Source: Pseudoscleropodium purum (lineage: Eukaryota; Streptophyta; Bryopsida; Hypnales; Brachytheciaceae). Taken from it: 64,000 nt of DNA. A model generated the notes under the pieces. The model made no database searches, was not told the origin of the DNA, and worked only from the letters and a program-made list of their open reading frames with translations. Below are positions 22,751 through 35,598 of this stretch, one piece after another. The stretch is from assembly GCA_963969395.1 (NCBI GenBank), contig OZ017798.1, positions 23,428,173 to 23,492,172 on the forward strand, read 5' to 3'. A program made the translations under genes and the position numbers. How positions within the stretch are numbered: position 1 is the stretch's first letter; every line of letters begins with the position of its first letter.

Positions 22751-23469
22751 GAAAGCAAGAATGGTTGGCAATTGAAAAAAATAATATAAAAATATATGTA
22801 ATATAATTTAGATTATTGTATATTTGTTAACAATGTTGCATACTAAGTTATTCCTCTTTTTTCAAATGTTGCACTATCATCCTAATTAACCCTAGTGTCC
22901 CAAATTTGGTCTTCCCCAAACTCACATTTGACTATTATAATTTTCTAAGCCATATACTGAAAACTTCCACAATTTTTTCCCAAAGTTGGCCTCCCTAACC
23001 TTCTCACAATCTCAATAGCCACTTCTTGTGGATCTTATTTTTTAATTGGTGGGGCCAACTTGAGTGGCAATGGTGGCCTAATTCTGGGATTCAAATTGGG
23101 GGCTCAAGGACTAATCCTTAAAGGTTTTCGGTGTTTATAGGCCAAAAACTACTTCAAAGTACTTAAATCCAAAGCAAACCTAAAATCTTCATCTAAGTTT
23201 ATTCATTAATAAACCCAATTGTAGGAACCTCTAGTTATCTTGTTAGAATATACTCTCCTAAATTTCAAAATGAAAAACCTTACCAATTGTAAGATCATGA
23301 TGCTTGGATTTCAAAAAGAAATATTTTCAACTCTTCCCAAATGGTTAGATTTCATCTTTCAAACATTTTATACAAAAATGTGTAGATCCTACAACTTGCA
23401 ACTCTCTATAATATGTTGAAGATATAAGTTGGAAATATATATTAAAAGTTTCAACAAAAAATATATTAT
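22751..23469. other. A+T-rich intergenic DNA
   Basis: No gene. A TAATCCTTAAAGG motif near 23110 resembles the termini of the TTAA elements but is not paired with another end. Confidence 0.4.
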
Positions 23470-24021
23470 ATTCATGCTTGAAAAAAAAAGAAGTAAAAAG
23501 ATGTAGAGGATGATTCAAAATACAAAATTGTTGAGAATTTAGATATGGAATTGAAAAATGCCAATCCCAATGGTTGAAATGTTGTAATAAACAATCTACT
23601 TCCACTATTTTTTATTTTTTTCCAAAATATTGAAAATTGAATTAAATAAAGGACTTCATAGTTTGTCCTAGAGTAGAGAATTCATAACTACTTGCAAACT
23701 AAAACTCTTCATAACTCTTATTTAATTAATCAAAATGGGATGATTCAAAGCTTTCCATATATGTTTAAAACTAGAAAATCAATTTCAAATTTTTATTTAT
23801 TGAAAAATAAATTTTAATAAATTTTAATGTTGCATGTTGAGTAATGGAAATTACATATCATGCAATAGTTTTTTAACCATCTAGTCAAAAGTTATGAAAA
23901 TTGTGTCCCTTTACAAATGTTGTATGAAAATTTCAAAGAAAAATTTAAAATTCCAATCCTAGTGAACTACCCCAAATCACTATGTTGCCAAAAAAATGTT
24001 GTTTGAACATTTAGAGGCTAA
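23470..24021 (+). mobile_element. R4 element, copy 3, left-truncated
   Basis: It matches the right two-thirds of the R4 copy at 33961-34902: 'gatgattcaaaatacaaaattgtt', 'atggaattgaaaaatgcca', 'atgttgtaataaacaatctac', 'ttaaataaaggactt' and 'ctatgttgccaaaaaa'. It ends at 'tttagagg' before CTAA (24018-24021), a one-base variant of TTAA. The left third is absent or unrecognisable. Confidence 0.6.
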
Positions 24022-24504
24022 AACATTTGGATGAATCCTCATGGTTTCATTCATTTAAACTAGAGATATTCTATAAAATACTCTAACATGATTTTCAATA
24101 TAATCACTAGTCATTTTTATGCTGACCCCTAAAATCCCAATTGAACATTTTTTAGTCTATGCCCTTCTTTGATAGGTTGCAAAGACCATAAACAATTTTT
24201 AAAAATTGAAAAATTGAAAAATTGATGTAGTTTAACAAGTTGTCTTTCTGTAGCCAAAAGAATCTTTAATTTGGACAACAAATTTGTCTTCAATTTGTTT
24301 TCAAACTCAAACACTTCAAATTACAATTTATTTTGAGAAAAACCTAACCAATGAGAGCCCATGCCAAGAAACATGCTCGTGAATAGTTCAAGTAGACAAG
24401 GCCACTAATTGGTTGGAGGGAATAGTTGATGGGCTTGGTCACAAGGAATTCTTGTTTTCCTTCATTGATTGCAAGGCTTTGTAAGAAACCTTCCATTGCT
24501 CCAA

Positions 24505-24860
24505 TATGGTAGTCAACCCATTTTCGACCACTTAAGCAATTCTGCATATATGGAGCATAGGTTTCTTGAGTGTAGGAATTTTTCCATATATAGAACTATA
24601 GTTTAGAAGAATTCCTTATTTTTCATAATTTTATTACTACGAATTTTGTAGTGGAAGATTTTGTTTGACCTATTCTTGTCATGTAGGCCTTCCTATTTCC
24701 AACCATAGGTTGATTTTAAACTAAACAAAGACTGCAACCAATTGTAATGTGCCATGATTGCATTGTAAATTGTGCCATAATTAATCTCATGTTGATTGAA
24801 AAAACTCTAGCCTATATGACAAGAATGGGTCCCTGGTTGGAAATGGGTTGGCTACCATAC
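24505..24860 (+). repeat. R7 relative, copy 2
   Basis: It shares with R7 the phrases 'ccattttcgaccacttaagcaatt', 'gacctattcttgtcatgtagg' and 'ccaaccataggttg'. It ends in an inverse of its start ('ggaaatgggttgg' against 'caacccatttt'), so it is bounded by short inverted repeats. Confidence 0.55.
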
Positions 24861-27085
24861 TTGTGAAAATTGGCATACATATTCACAACTATTCATAATT
24901 GCATTTGGTGAGAAATAAAATTTGATGTGTAGAAATTTTGATACATGCCCCACCCACTCCAAAGTCATTTTGCCCAAGATACACTTTTTTTTTTCATTTT
25001 TTAGAATTGGAACAATGATTGCAAAAATCTCAAAGTCCATTTGGTCAAATACTTTGAAAACTAGAGGGTGTGTAAATTTGATAGTAATTAACAAGAATTG
25101 ATAGTTAGATTTTTTTTAAAGAGTGCAAGCACGATAAAGTGCTTTGTTTCAAGTCACTTTTGGAAACACTTTCAAGAAACCTAGAGGCATTCAATTATTG
25201 TAGTGTCTTTGTATTAATTATTTGCCTTGAACTTTAAGAAGTATAAAATGGTCTTGTAGAATTGTAAATTTAATATTTCAATTACGTACTACAAACTTAG
25301 ACAACATTGTTTACTAATTGAAATAAGATGCTTTGTAAATGATTGAAAAGTACTAATTTTCTTTTAGAATATCATTATCATTTTAATTTCATCTCCTATA
25401 CTTATCTTTCAATTCCATGTGGAGATGTAGAAGCTTTTGAAAATTTGATTTGAAACACTTTGAAGATTATGCCATTTAAATACAAAATTTGTAAAGGAAA
25501 GAACACATTTTTTTAAGACCATAAGTAAATAATATACCACTCACATATCATTCGAAAATAAAAAAGAATTTTTGAATATCTTGAGCATAAGTTCATTATA
25601 TGAGCTACTTTGTTGATTCTTTTTTCCTTTGAAGATGCATAATATACTATAAATATAACTCAAATTGACTTTTCTTGAATCCAATTATTTCTAATAGTAA
25701 CTAGTGTTGAAAAGAACAAATTTAATAGGAAAAAAATACAAATTGTAAAATGATCTACTTCTGGACAAAAATGCCTTTAGTAGGACCACTTTTTGAAATT
25801 TTTACTTGGCTTGCACCCAAAAATAATACTAGAAAGTATTTTTTGTTGATTTAAAAAAAATGCTAATTTAGAGGTGATTTTGGAAAAAGGATCCTTTGGG
25901 AAATTTGGAGTCTCTAGGCATTAGGATAGATTTAATTTTGAATGTTCTAATAAGATGTATCTTTGGTATACATCATAATATTCTTTACTTTGAAATTTGT
26001 GGTATTCTTTTTTAACAATGACACTATAGCTTGAATTCTTCCATCTACAATCTTGAAAGAAAGCATCAAATAAAGAGTTTTAACAATTTTCTAATAGTGA
26101 AAAGGTTTACAATGCATAAGAGACATAAGAATCCATCCTTGAAAATCAAAGTAACTTATAATCCAATAGGGTTTCACTTCTCTTGATGCTATTACCAATG
26201 GCAAGTGATTGAAGATTTTTGAATTTAAGAAAAAAACTAAAATTTAAAACTAAAATAAAATTTAAAAAAACTAAAATAAAATTTTAATTTTTCTTAAAAC
26301 TAAAACTTCTCATATGTTTGAATATGATGCTTATAAATTTAAATTTGTAATTTGTTAATACATATTTTATGAATTTGCTGTGTATAAATTTATGAGTTTT
26401 TATTTTTTGGATTTGTTAATTGATTATTTTTTATATTATTAAATCCTAAAGAATTAAGGAATTCATTTAGGATTATTTGAGAACCAAGGTAGGCTCTATT
26501 AATGTCATAATTTGTAATTTGTACACAAGTTTTTTGGGTAAAAATTAATCATCCTAATCTACATGTGAAGCTTTGTTTCATGCCATCCTAATAACTACTC
26601 CAAAAGTTATGAGGAATTTTTTTATTTCAAAGTTAAATTGGGCAACTAATAATATATTTAAAAATAATAATTTTATATGATTGTATACATTAATACAATC
26701 ACAAAAGTATTTGAACCATTCAATCCTAAATAATCAAATGAAAGTTATAAGAAGTTATATTTTGTAGGCTATGAAGGTAGGAAAAACACATGGCGTAGTT
26801 TTTTTAACACCATTTTGAAAATTTTCAATTGAAAACATAAATAGAGGGTACCAATTGTTTACTAAGAACATTCTCACCAACAATTGGAAAAAATGGCAGT
26901 TAGTTTAAAGTTAGTTGGTAGAAGTAGAAAAAAAAACATGTTGCATTTTGAAAACAAAGGATGCAAAATCAAAAGGAAACGTATAAGGACAAAAATTAAT
27001 CAATGTCCTTTCAAAAATTGGAGGATATTTTATCTACCTCTTTTTACCACTTGGCAAATTTCATGGCATAATATTCATTAGCAAA
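24861..27085. other. A+T-rich intergenic DNA
   Basis: About 2.2 kb of A+T-rich sequence. Tandem-like 'taaaactaaaataaaat' words occur near 26240-26300. No gene, RNA or element boundary was recognised. Confidence 0.4.
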
Positions 27086-27560
27086 TACATGGGCAAGGTG
27101 AAGATCATATATATGAGGTATTAACCTTAGAGCTTGGCTCCATTGGATTCTGGAGATCCGGTTTCCAAAGGAGGCCAAACCTTCGTGCCAAATGGGGCCG
27201 GACCCCTTGATAGCTCCATTGAGTTGGACCTCCGGGAGTGGCAAGTAACAAAGGCGCAAAAACTTAAGCAAAAGTCTCGAAGTTAATTGTGGCTTTTGTC
27301 TTCTAATTGTGTTTTCAATGCCTCCAACACCCTCCAGGCTTGCACGGCCGATTTACAAGGGAAGCTAGAGGGGTACCTAGAGGTCCGGGAAGGCTGGTTG
27401 TGTTAATGGAGGCTAACCTAAGCTCCGGTTTCCAAAGGTCTAGGTCCCAATGGAATTAGGCTCTTAGAGGAGAAGGTGTCCACTTCAAGGGACAAGCTAT
27501 AGACTTTAGGGGTCTAACAACTCAGATGGCAAGTTAGGGACTTAGAATTAGGGTCAACTT
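27086..27560. repeat. GC-richer block with internal repeats
   Basis: CCGGTTTCCAAAGG occurs twice in direct orientation (near 27170 and 27425). 'ttagagc.tggctccattgg' near 27130 is mirrored by 'ccaatggaattaggctcttagagg' near 27447-27470, giving inverted outer ends. No frame resembles a protein. It is probably a decayed element of another compositional class. Confidence 0.4.
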
Positions 27561-28600
27561 ATATGCCACCACCCACAAGCTCCCACCTCTTGCAATTGCA
27601 TCTATCGAGTCTCGTTTTCTATAATAATCTTACAGTCTTGTCTCCTAAGGTAGCCCTCGTAATTTGCATCACATCCTTGCTTGTTGTCCTACTTCTTGCA
27701 ATCCCACCTCTTCACTTATTGTTGCAACTTATCATCATTCTACTCCTCCATTCTATTTCAAGCCCATCACTCTATGCCCTTGCTATGTTGCAACTCTAGG
27801 ACCACTGCTAAACTCCTCCTCCTTTGAATTATGTTGAAGTGTTGAACTGTATATCAATATAATACATTTGAAACTTTGAAATATACAATATCAATACATT
27901 GTAGCACATACAGGAAATCTTCTAAATTGTGAACACAAATAGGATCTCTTTCCTTATTATACAACCAACCAAGCATGTTACAAATATCCTATTGTACCAT
28001 TCTAACAATCTTGCACAATGTAGAATATAATTGTAATTTGATTTTTCTATTTGATCCTCAAACTATATCTAATTTTGTACCTTTGAGTATAATGGTACAA
28101 TTACTTTGCTAAAATCTAGTTAAATAAGATAATATCTATTTTACAAAATTTGGTCATATGGCACCTCACTTTGAACTCTTAATAGATCATAATTTTGTTA
28201 CATAATGGATTTAAAAAAAGATGAAAGATATGCATATAGATGCTTTCTACATATCTATGCAATTAAAATTTTAAAATTCATCACTAATGTTTTTTAAACA
28301 ATTATCAAGTAAAAGTACAAATATTAAATGAAACAATTCACCAACACTACCAAAGAAATGGGGTCCAAATGAAGAGAAAATCAATATAAATTCTATTGAT
28401 TTCTCTATTGGTTCGGATGCCATTTGAAGACATTTGTGTTGATTTTGTCTTGATTTATTCAAGAAATAAAAAATAAAAAAACAAAAAACAAAAAAGGCTC
28501 TTTTTCTTTTGTCCGAAAATTTTGGGTAGCAAACAATTTTTTTCCCTTCTGCCTGGAAATTCGGGCAGAAAACAAAAATTATTACCACCCAAAAATTTTG
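27561..28600. other. A+T-rich intergenic DNA
   Basis: Contains a 78-codon leucine-rich frame (27563-27799) that lacks any family features and is judged incidental. Near 28515-28605 three related phrases recur ('aattttgggtag', 'aattcgggcag', 'aattttgggcag'). Confidence 0.4.
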
Positions 28601-28738
28601 GGCAGCCCAAGCCTAATACCCACCCTATCACAGTCCAGTACCCACCGTGTCACCCAAGGGTTTTAATCTCAGGACCTCATGCTTATTAGATCCAGGTCCT
28701 CACCACTACACTGACTTTACAACTACATGTACAGAGTC
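28601..28738 (-). mobile_element. tRNA-like SINE fragment
   Basis: Read on the minus strand from about 28738, the sequence goes GTGTAGTGGTGAGGACCTGG (A-box-like), then about 15 bases, then GAGGTCCTGAGATTAAAACC (B-box/T-arm-like), then a unique tail ending in 'gggctgccc'. Order and spacing fit the head of a tRNA-derived SINE, but both boxes are degenerate and no second copy exists here. It could also be a decayed tRNA pseudogene. Confidence 0.45.
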
Positions 28739-28768
28739 GTTACTTTGTTTTTACTTATACGTTTCCGG

Positions 28769-29150
28769 TTCAGTGAGTTTAAACTCAGCTGACTTTGGCT
28801 TCCATTTTAGTATAGTATAACAACTTTTTTCAGAAAAAATTGAACTAATAAAATTTGGGAAATTGAGTTGAATTTCATCTCCAAAAATCTGTTTGTGATT
28901 TTGACTCTTGAGTATAAAGTTATGGACAAAGTTCAGGGAGGATGTTTGAAAATATCAAAGAAAATGTTCCTTTCTACCTTTCTTTGAATTTTGTCCATAA
29001 CTTTTGATTGGAGACTCAAAATCTCAAACGGATTTTTGGAGATGAAATTTAGATTGATTTTTCAATCTTTCACTAGTCCAAAGTTTAAAAAAAATTACTT
29101 TAATATGACAAAATGTCCGTTAAACTCTACTGAGTTTTAAAAACATTGAA
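28769..29150. repeat. Long foldback, arms about 165-175 bp
   Basis: The left arm (about 28769-28943) and right arm (about 28978-29150) are inverted copies with only about 35 bases between them. The best-paired core is 'aatttcatctccaaaaatc' and 'aaagttatggacaaa', with only scattered mismatches. The match extends outward through 'cattttagtata', 'aaactcag' and 'ttcagtg'. RNA from either strand would form a long, nearly continuous hairpin. It may be a MITE or a hairpin small-RNA locus. Confidence 0.7.
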
Positions 29151-29568
29151 TTGTGAATGATTAATTTTTTTCCTTTCTACATAGAATTTAAACTATGATG
29201 TTTTAAATGTTTTCCAAACGAGGAAAATTTACTTTTAATGCTGATAAGTCAAAATTGTATACTTTCATGACTTTCAACTTTGTGGATTATGTTAACAATC
29301 TTGTTCAAAGTAGGTGTAAAGAATTTCAAACCAATTAGATGATTTGTCATGGCTACATATCCAAAACTACCCCAACTAAAAAACAATGACCTTTTGAGAT
29401 ATAACTTTTTAATTGCAACTTGGATTAGTCTAAATTTTTTTAGGCATTGACCTAGTAGTGAAACACACCTTGAGTAAAAAATTTACAAGAATAATATTCA
29501 ATAAATATTGCATTGAGAAGGGCTTGCCAAAAATAGAAAATGGTTGAAATCATGCCTTAAGGCTTTAA

Positions 29569-30082
29569 CCCCTTAAAGCCTAAGGGTTTTGAACAAAACA
29601 CAAATGTGTTATAAAATATAAGTTTCATAAATTTTTTGAATTGTGCATCAACAAAAACAATCTGAAGGAAGAAAAGTAGAAAGTATTTATATGGTTGAAA
29701 TTATAAATATTTCAATTCTCTTTAAATGAATTTTGAAAATATAACTTCAAAAATTCATCAAATATACAATTTTTTTACTTTAGCATTTGATTATTTTTTG
29801 GTCAAAATTGTGGATTCTATTGATTTGTGAAAAAAATTGTAAGATCTGATGAGAAGATTTTCCCCAAGTAGTAAGGATTTCAATACCAAGTAAATTCTAA
29901 ACCCTTCGTGTTATTCTATTATAATTTTTGTTTGACTACAACAATCATAAAGTTCACTATAAGTGAAAAGAGATTGAGACAAGCCAATTTTTTTAACAAA
30001 AAAATAGAAAAAAAAATTTCAATCCAAAAATGCTTTGTGAAGTTGGACATTGACCAAAAAATGATTACTAGGGCGTTAGAGG
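29569..30082. mobile_element. Possible TTAA-flanked element, 514 bp
   Basis: The left end is TTAA then CCCCTTAAAGCC. The right end reads GGGCGTTAGAGG then TTAA (30083-30086). These resemble R5-type ends, but the two termini match poorly and no second copy is present. The left end also forms a perfect 9-bp hairpin, AGGCTTTAA-CCCC-TTAAAGCCT (29560-29581). Confidence 0.3.
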
Positions 30083-30128
30083 TTAAGGATTAATTCATTA
30101 TTTGGCACAATATTGCTATGATACAAAA

Positions 30129-30600
30129 ACATTCCAAAATATTCTAAAAAATTATGAATATGCTAAGTATAATCTATAGATTCCAAAAAGATTCTAAAAA
30201 ATAAGAACATTCCAAAATATTCTAAAAGATTATGAATATGCTAAGTATAATCTATAGATTCCAAAAAGATTCTAAAAAATAAGAACATTCCAAAAGATTC
30301 TAAAAGATTATGAATATGCTAAGTAGAATCTATAGATTCCAAAAAGATTCTAAAAAATAAGAACATTCAAAAGATTCTAAAAGATTATGAATATGCTAAG
30401 TAGAATCTATAGATTCTAAAAAGATTCTAAAAAACAAAAACATTCCAAAAGATTCTAAAAGATCAAAAGGATTCCAAAATATCCAAAAGATTCCAAAAGA
30501 TTCCCCAAAGATTCCAAATAAGAACATTCCAAAAGATTCCAAAGTATAAAAAGATTCCAAAAAGATTCCAAAATAACAAGGACATTCCAAAAGATTCTGG
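30129..30600. repeat. Higher-order minisatellite (78-bp unit)
   Basis: Four consecutive units of 78, 78, 78 and 77 bp start at 30129, 30207, 30285 and 30363. Each contains 'acattccaaaa', 'gattctaaaa', 'ttatgaatatgctaagta' and 'aatctatagattc'. From 30440 the array degenerates into a roughly 10-bp GATTCCAAAA-type repeat reaching 30600. The 78-bp unit is itself partly built from that 10-mer. A phenylalanine-rich open frame on the minus strand is a by-product. Confidence 0.93.
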
Positions 30601-31980
30601 AGTTTCCTAAAAATTTTACATAATTTTGTTGAATTTGTTAAATAATGATCATTGTTGTCCAAAAAAATAGAAGATTATTGATTTGGGGCCAAAAGAACAC
30701 ATTATTTATTGAACCAACAAAAAACCTGTTGATGCGGTTTAGAAAAAAACATTTTAGTACTAAAAATCAATTTTATGTTGATACCAACAAAATTGTGTTG
30801 ATTTGGTTTTGGTTTTGAACGGTCTTTTAGTAGTGCAAAAATAAAGTTTTGTTTTTTTGTATTGAAATTTGGTATGCTTAATTGGAATTGCTTAAAGATT
30901 GAATGTTCATCATACAAGACAAGAAATGTCAATTATTTTCTATGTTGTGCAAAATTCTTTTAACATCACAATAGGATGTCTATAACATGGTTGTTGTATA
31001 CTACGTAGTCGAGTCCAATAATTGTACAAATTTTTCTTCCTAAGCCATTTTAACTACCAAAAAGTCCATGAAATTAAAGATGCTCTTATATGGTTAGAAA
31101 TGCATAGATTTTCAATGCACAAGTTGTGTTAGAATCATAATCAAGTCTACTTGAATACCACACATCAACTTCCATAGCAATGAAGGCACACTCATGACAT
31201 AAAGAAGTTAGTTTGGCTTCCTAATCCATTGTGGAGAACCTGTGGAAGATAGTCAAAGATTTGTTGCAATACAAAAGCAAGCCAAAGATCAAACATGAAA
31301 TGATACACAACAATTCAAGTGGTATGGGATCAAGTATCTCTACAACAATTGCAAACATTCATTAATTTATCCAACATGCTCAATAGAATGCAAGTTATAA
31401 TTCCAGTAAAGCTAAGGGTATCAACACTAGATGGTTGACAGTGTACAAAAAGTATCCAAATTGTTGCATGATTTTGAATTTCACATGTAAATAAGGTTGA
31501 AGTACCCAATTCTGTCATTTGCCCAATTCCATTGCCTATGCTTTGGCCCCAATTTTGTTGACTGTAAAATCCATATCCATTCACTTTCCTGACAATTTCA
31601 GTGCATTAATGTCCAAAGGAGTAACATGTCAATCCTTCATTGGCGGAACTTAAGTGCCAATAGATACATGTTCAGATGGTAATGGGTTGTTCATGAGACC
31701 TTTTTTACCCCACTCTATGGACAGTTTTGTAATTTCAAGGCAGCCTACTTTGAAAATTTACAGAAATTACAATTTTGATCGAAAAATTATAATTCCACTT
31801 GGGTTAGATTTGCGAAACAAGCACATAGCTTTGAAAAATATGTACCTCTCCTGAAGTTGGCCCTAAGATAGTCAGATCACAAATCAGGATGGTAATAGGT
31901 TGTTCTACCTTATTTCTTATGATGATTAAGTACAAATCTTCACTACAATTCCAAAGCAGTTTGGAAATCTAACTTATCTT
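30601..31980. other. A+T-rich intergenic DNA
   Basis: No gene or repeated block recognised apart from the flanking minisatellites. Confidence 0.4.
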
Positions 31981-32128
31981 TTTTTGAGTATGCTAGAAGC
32001 TTAGTGAAGTTCCTGAAGTTCATTTTTGAGTATGCTAGAAGCTTAGTGAAGTTCCTGAAGTTCATTTTTGAGTATGCTAGAAGCTTAGTGAAGTTCCTGA
32101 AGTTCATTTTTGAGTATGCTAGAAGTTC
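31981..32128. repeat. 42-bp tandem repeat
   Basis: Three full units start at 31981, 32023 and 32065, with a partial fourth from 32107. The unit runs from TTTTTGAGTATGCTAGAAGC to CCTGAAGTTCA. The full copies look identical, so expansion is recent or the array is being homogenised. Confidence 0.95.
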
Positions 32129-33956
32129 ATGAACTTTTTGTTGAATCTGCCTGGTAACAAAATTTATAAGATTATTGAACCCAACCGTACAAAGATTGCA
32201 CCCACTCAGGCAGCAGAAGTGTGCGCTCTCATGGTAGTATTTTACAAGTGCAATTAGGTCAGCTGTCTTTGGAAGGGGACGACTGGACTACTGGAGGGCA
32301 GTAATTGTACTAACCACTGAAAAATACTGCGGACCTGAAAAAATACTTGACACTTTTACTTCTACTACCTGCTGCACAACTTTGGTGCTGTGTAAGTTAA
32401 CGTACAGAACGATGTGTTGGCAAGAATCTATGGCTGTTGGAGATATGCTAGCTAGAGCTAGAAAAGCAGTTCTAGCACACATAATTACTTCCAAGAGGTC
32501 TTTGTTCGTAGTGATTGTTTGCTCTCCCGAGCCCTTGCGAATTGTTCGTACAACCACATGATAGGATAGACATTTTTTAACCTTGTAAGGAAGCAGACCC
32601 CCATGAACAAGGTAGTCACCAAAATTCTTTGATTGTTGGACCAATAGGTGCATTCTTTTTTTTTCTTTTTTTTCAGTTAACAATGAGGTCATTTATTGCA
32701 CCACATTCTAGTCCGGGTAGCGTCCTTAAGCTTACATGGTTAAAGTAGCAACACGAATCATGCAAGAACTTAGAATTATTCTTTGCCAACTTGATTAGGA
32801 TCAACTTGGGGTAGAGCATCATGAGAGTATTTCCAAGATATTTGAATAAACACATCACATTGAAAGTATTCTCATATTTGCAAGGAAACTACACCTACTA
32901 TAGATACACTTTGACTGTTAAAAAGAATGGAGCCTAAGATCATGGAGGCAAATTCAATAGTCTTTACTTTTCAAGCTCTATATATTTGATTGGAAATTGT
33001 TTTATTTATTTATTTTTATCAAAGATTAAGTTGTGTATCTTTTGGAAGTTATGAAAAAAATGTATATTTTTTTTGGTGAAATTTTGAAATAAAATTGAAA
33101 TGAAAATGAAAAAAATTCATATCAAATACATATTACATTGTAAAAGATCTAAAAGTTTCTCCATAAATTTATGCTACAATGGATAACATCAGAGTGTAAA
33201 TCAATTATTTTGTTGTTGTTCTATAAATATAAAAACTAGTGGATTATTGTTAAATATCCAAAATTCAAATTGCAATAGAATATTTAATTTTAGGAATTTT
33301 TCAATCTTTCAAATTAGAGTAGAAATGAAACTTGATAAGCCTCTTTCATTTGTCAAAGTCAAAATTCCAAAGAGATCATTTCTATAATTGCTAAAATTTA
33401 GAGCAAGATTCAAGAGTTTGAAGTTGCTAAATACAAGGTACACAGACATCTATGGAGACCTAATTGCAACACACCTAAAAATCATATTTATTTTGATTTA
33501 GAAATCTCAGTGTCATTATAATTTGTATCACCAATAGACTAGCCTCACAATTATGTATTATTACAAAAAATTATATACAATTTGAAGTAAAAATTGTTAT
33601 AATGAGTTACTACTACTTAATTCCTAAAGTTTTATGTGTCAAAAATTGAAAAGTACTCCCAAAATTGCCTACAACAACATTTTGAGGGTCACTTGTAAAA
33701 AGGTTTGTAAATCAATTTTTGCTCATTTGTTAAAATTTGTAAACAAATGATCTTTGTATTGATTGATATTAGAATCACATGTAGAAATTTGTAGTTTGAA
33801 GGTAGTGTAAACAAAGCTTGAAAAGTGAAGCAAAATGTTTTTTTTCAAGACCATCTAGCTTTTGGCAATGTCACTTTGCTTGGCTTTTAAACCCCATAAT
33901 TCAAATTTCCTTTGCAAAGAGAATCTGGGAGCATTATATTAGAATAGAGCCTTAAG
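32129..33956. other. Intergenic DNA
   Basis: The first 600 bp are of moderate composition and contain a 134-codon minus-strand frame (32288-32692) with no recognisable domain, judged incidental. The rest is A+T-rich. No element boundary seen. Confidence 0.4.
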
Positions 33957-33960
33957 TTAA

Positions 33961-34902
33961 CCCCTAAATGAATTTGACTATGTTTTCACCAAACCACTCC
34001 AAAATTGCCATTTGTAATACAAGTACCAAATTTTAGAAAAAAAACATTTTTGGACATATGTAACCATAGGATCTTGTAGTAATCTTATTTGAAAATACGT
34101 GGAAAAAATTCAAAAATTTCCAGTATGTAGATTGCAAAATATTAGTATTTAAAGTGACAAATTTCCTTTTCTTGGCCTTGCAAAAATTCGGGTAGCTGCA
34201 CTTTAGAAGGTCAAATTTGTATGAAAAAATGTCCAAAATGGTTGCAACTCTTTAGATTCATTTTTCAAGTCAAGTTTTCTATATGTTTGAAATTTTTTAG
34301 ATCATTTAGAATCATACAACATATAGGAAAAAGATAGTTAGTAGAAAAAAATAGAGAATGATTCAAAATACAAAATTGTTAACAATTTATTTATGGAATT
34401 GAAAAATGCCAATTCCAATTGTCATAATGTTGTAATAAACAATCTACAACTAATGTTTTTATTTTTTTCCAAAAATATTGAAAATTGAGTTAAATAAAGG
34501 ACTTCAAAGTTTGTCTTAGAGTAGAAATTCAATAGCAACCTAGAAACTCCCGCAAACTAAAATTCCTCATAACTTTTGACTCATTGATCACAATAGAATG
34601 ATTCAAAGCTTTTCAACTATATATAAATCTACAAAACCAATTTCAAATTTTAATTTCTTAAAAAATAATTTTTGAAGAAGTTTCTTTTTTGTGCCCGAGT
34701 TGCCCGTTGAACAATGAAAAGTACATATCGTACCAAATATTTTTAACTATATATTCAAAAGCTATGAAAATTTTTGGGCCTTAAAGCTACTCCTTGATAC
34801 ATCTAGTGTTAAAATTTCAGTGAAAAAAAATAAAAACTCCATTTGTGGTGAGTTGCCTGAAATTTCTATATTGCCAAAAAACATAGTTTAGGTGTTTAGG
34901 TG
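33961..34902 (+). mobile_element. R4 element, copy 1, TTAA-flanked, 942 bp
   Basis: It is flanked by TTAA on both sides (33957-33960 and 34903-34906). The left end is CCCCTAAATGAATTTGAC and the right end, reverse-complemented, starts CACCTAAACACCTAAAC. It is homologous along its length to 35599-36461, and partly to 23470-24021, 58813-59744 (inverted) and 62841-63612. The copies have stop-ridden frames in all phases, so the element is non-coding. Ends and flanks are consistent with cut-and-paste into TTAA. Confidence 0.72.
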
Positions 34903-34906
34903 TTAA

Positions 34907-35594
34907 GAAAAAATATGCAAATTCTCAAAGCAAAATGATACTTTGTTTCCCTTGCTAATGTAGGGACCCAAAAATTGGATCTTTGCATAATTTGATTCCC
35001 TAGAAGTTTGTTTGTTCCCCAATCTCAAAAAGAATTTGACAACAAAAATAAATCAAAATCTAATACTTCACTTTGGATATCCCCCAATCTCAAAAAAAAT
35101 TTTAGTTAGCAAACTATATGAACTTCAACCCTTTGTAAAACTATAAAAATAAAAGCGACTATTTCAATTCAATGTATGGTAATTGTCTTAAAAAAATATA
35201 GTGCACAACCAATTTAGGTAAGTAATATTGCCACTATGGATGCAATCTAGAAACTCTTTTAGTCTACTTGAACAACACACTTAAAGCATTCTATGGGGGC
35301 CAGGCATCCACTTTGGTAACAATGAGGTCATCCACTAAATATTGCAGATGGATTATTCACACTCAAAAGTTGACAAAGTTGGTACACAAGATTAAGGTCT
35401 CAAAATTTAAGTAAATATTCAAAACAATTTAGTATCCCACCTACCTATATATACTAATCTTGTAAGAAGAGTTGAAGGGTGATTTGGTTAAATTTAAGAA
35501 CAATTTATTTTCAGTCCATATTCAATACCAAACTACATGATAAGAAAAATCATGAGCATGTGACCAAAAAATTTCTATCAAATTTTACCTTTTT
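34907..35594. other. A+T-rich DNA between two R4 copies
   Basis: No gene seen. It separates two direct R4 copies. Confidence 0.4.
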
Positions 35595-35598
35595 TTAA

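Noticed and set aside
30396..30662. Phenylalanine-rich repeated protein on the minus strand
   Set aside because: It is the translation of the GATTCCAAAA minisatellite.
32288..32692. A 134-codon minus-strand frame
   Set aside because: No recognisable domain, no exon-like splice sites around it, and a low-complexity lysine-rich start from a T-rich tract.
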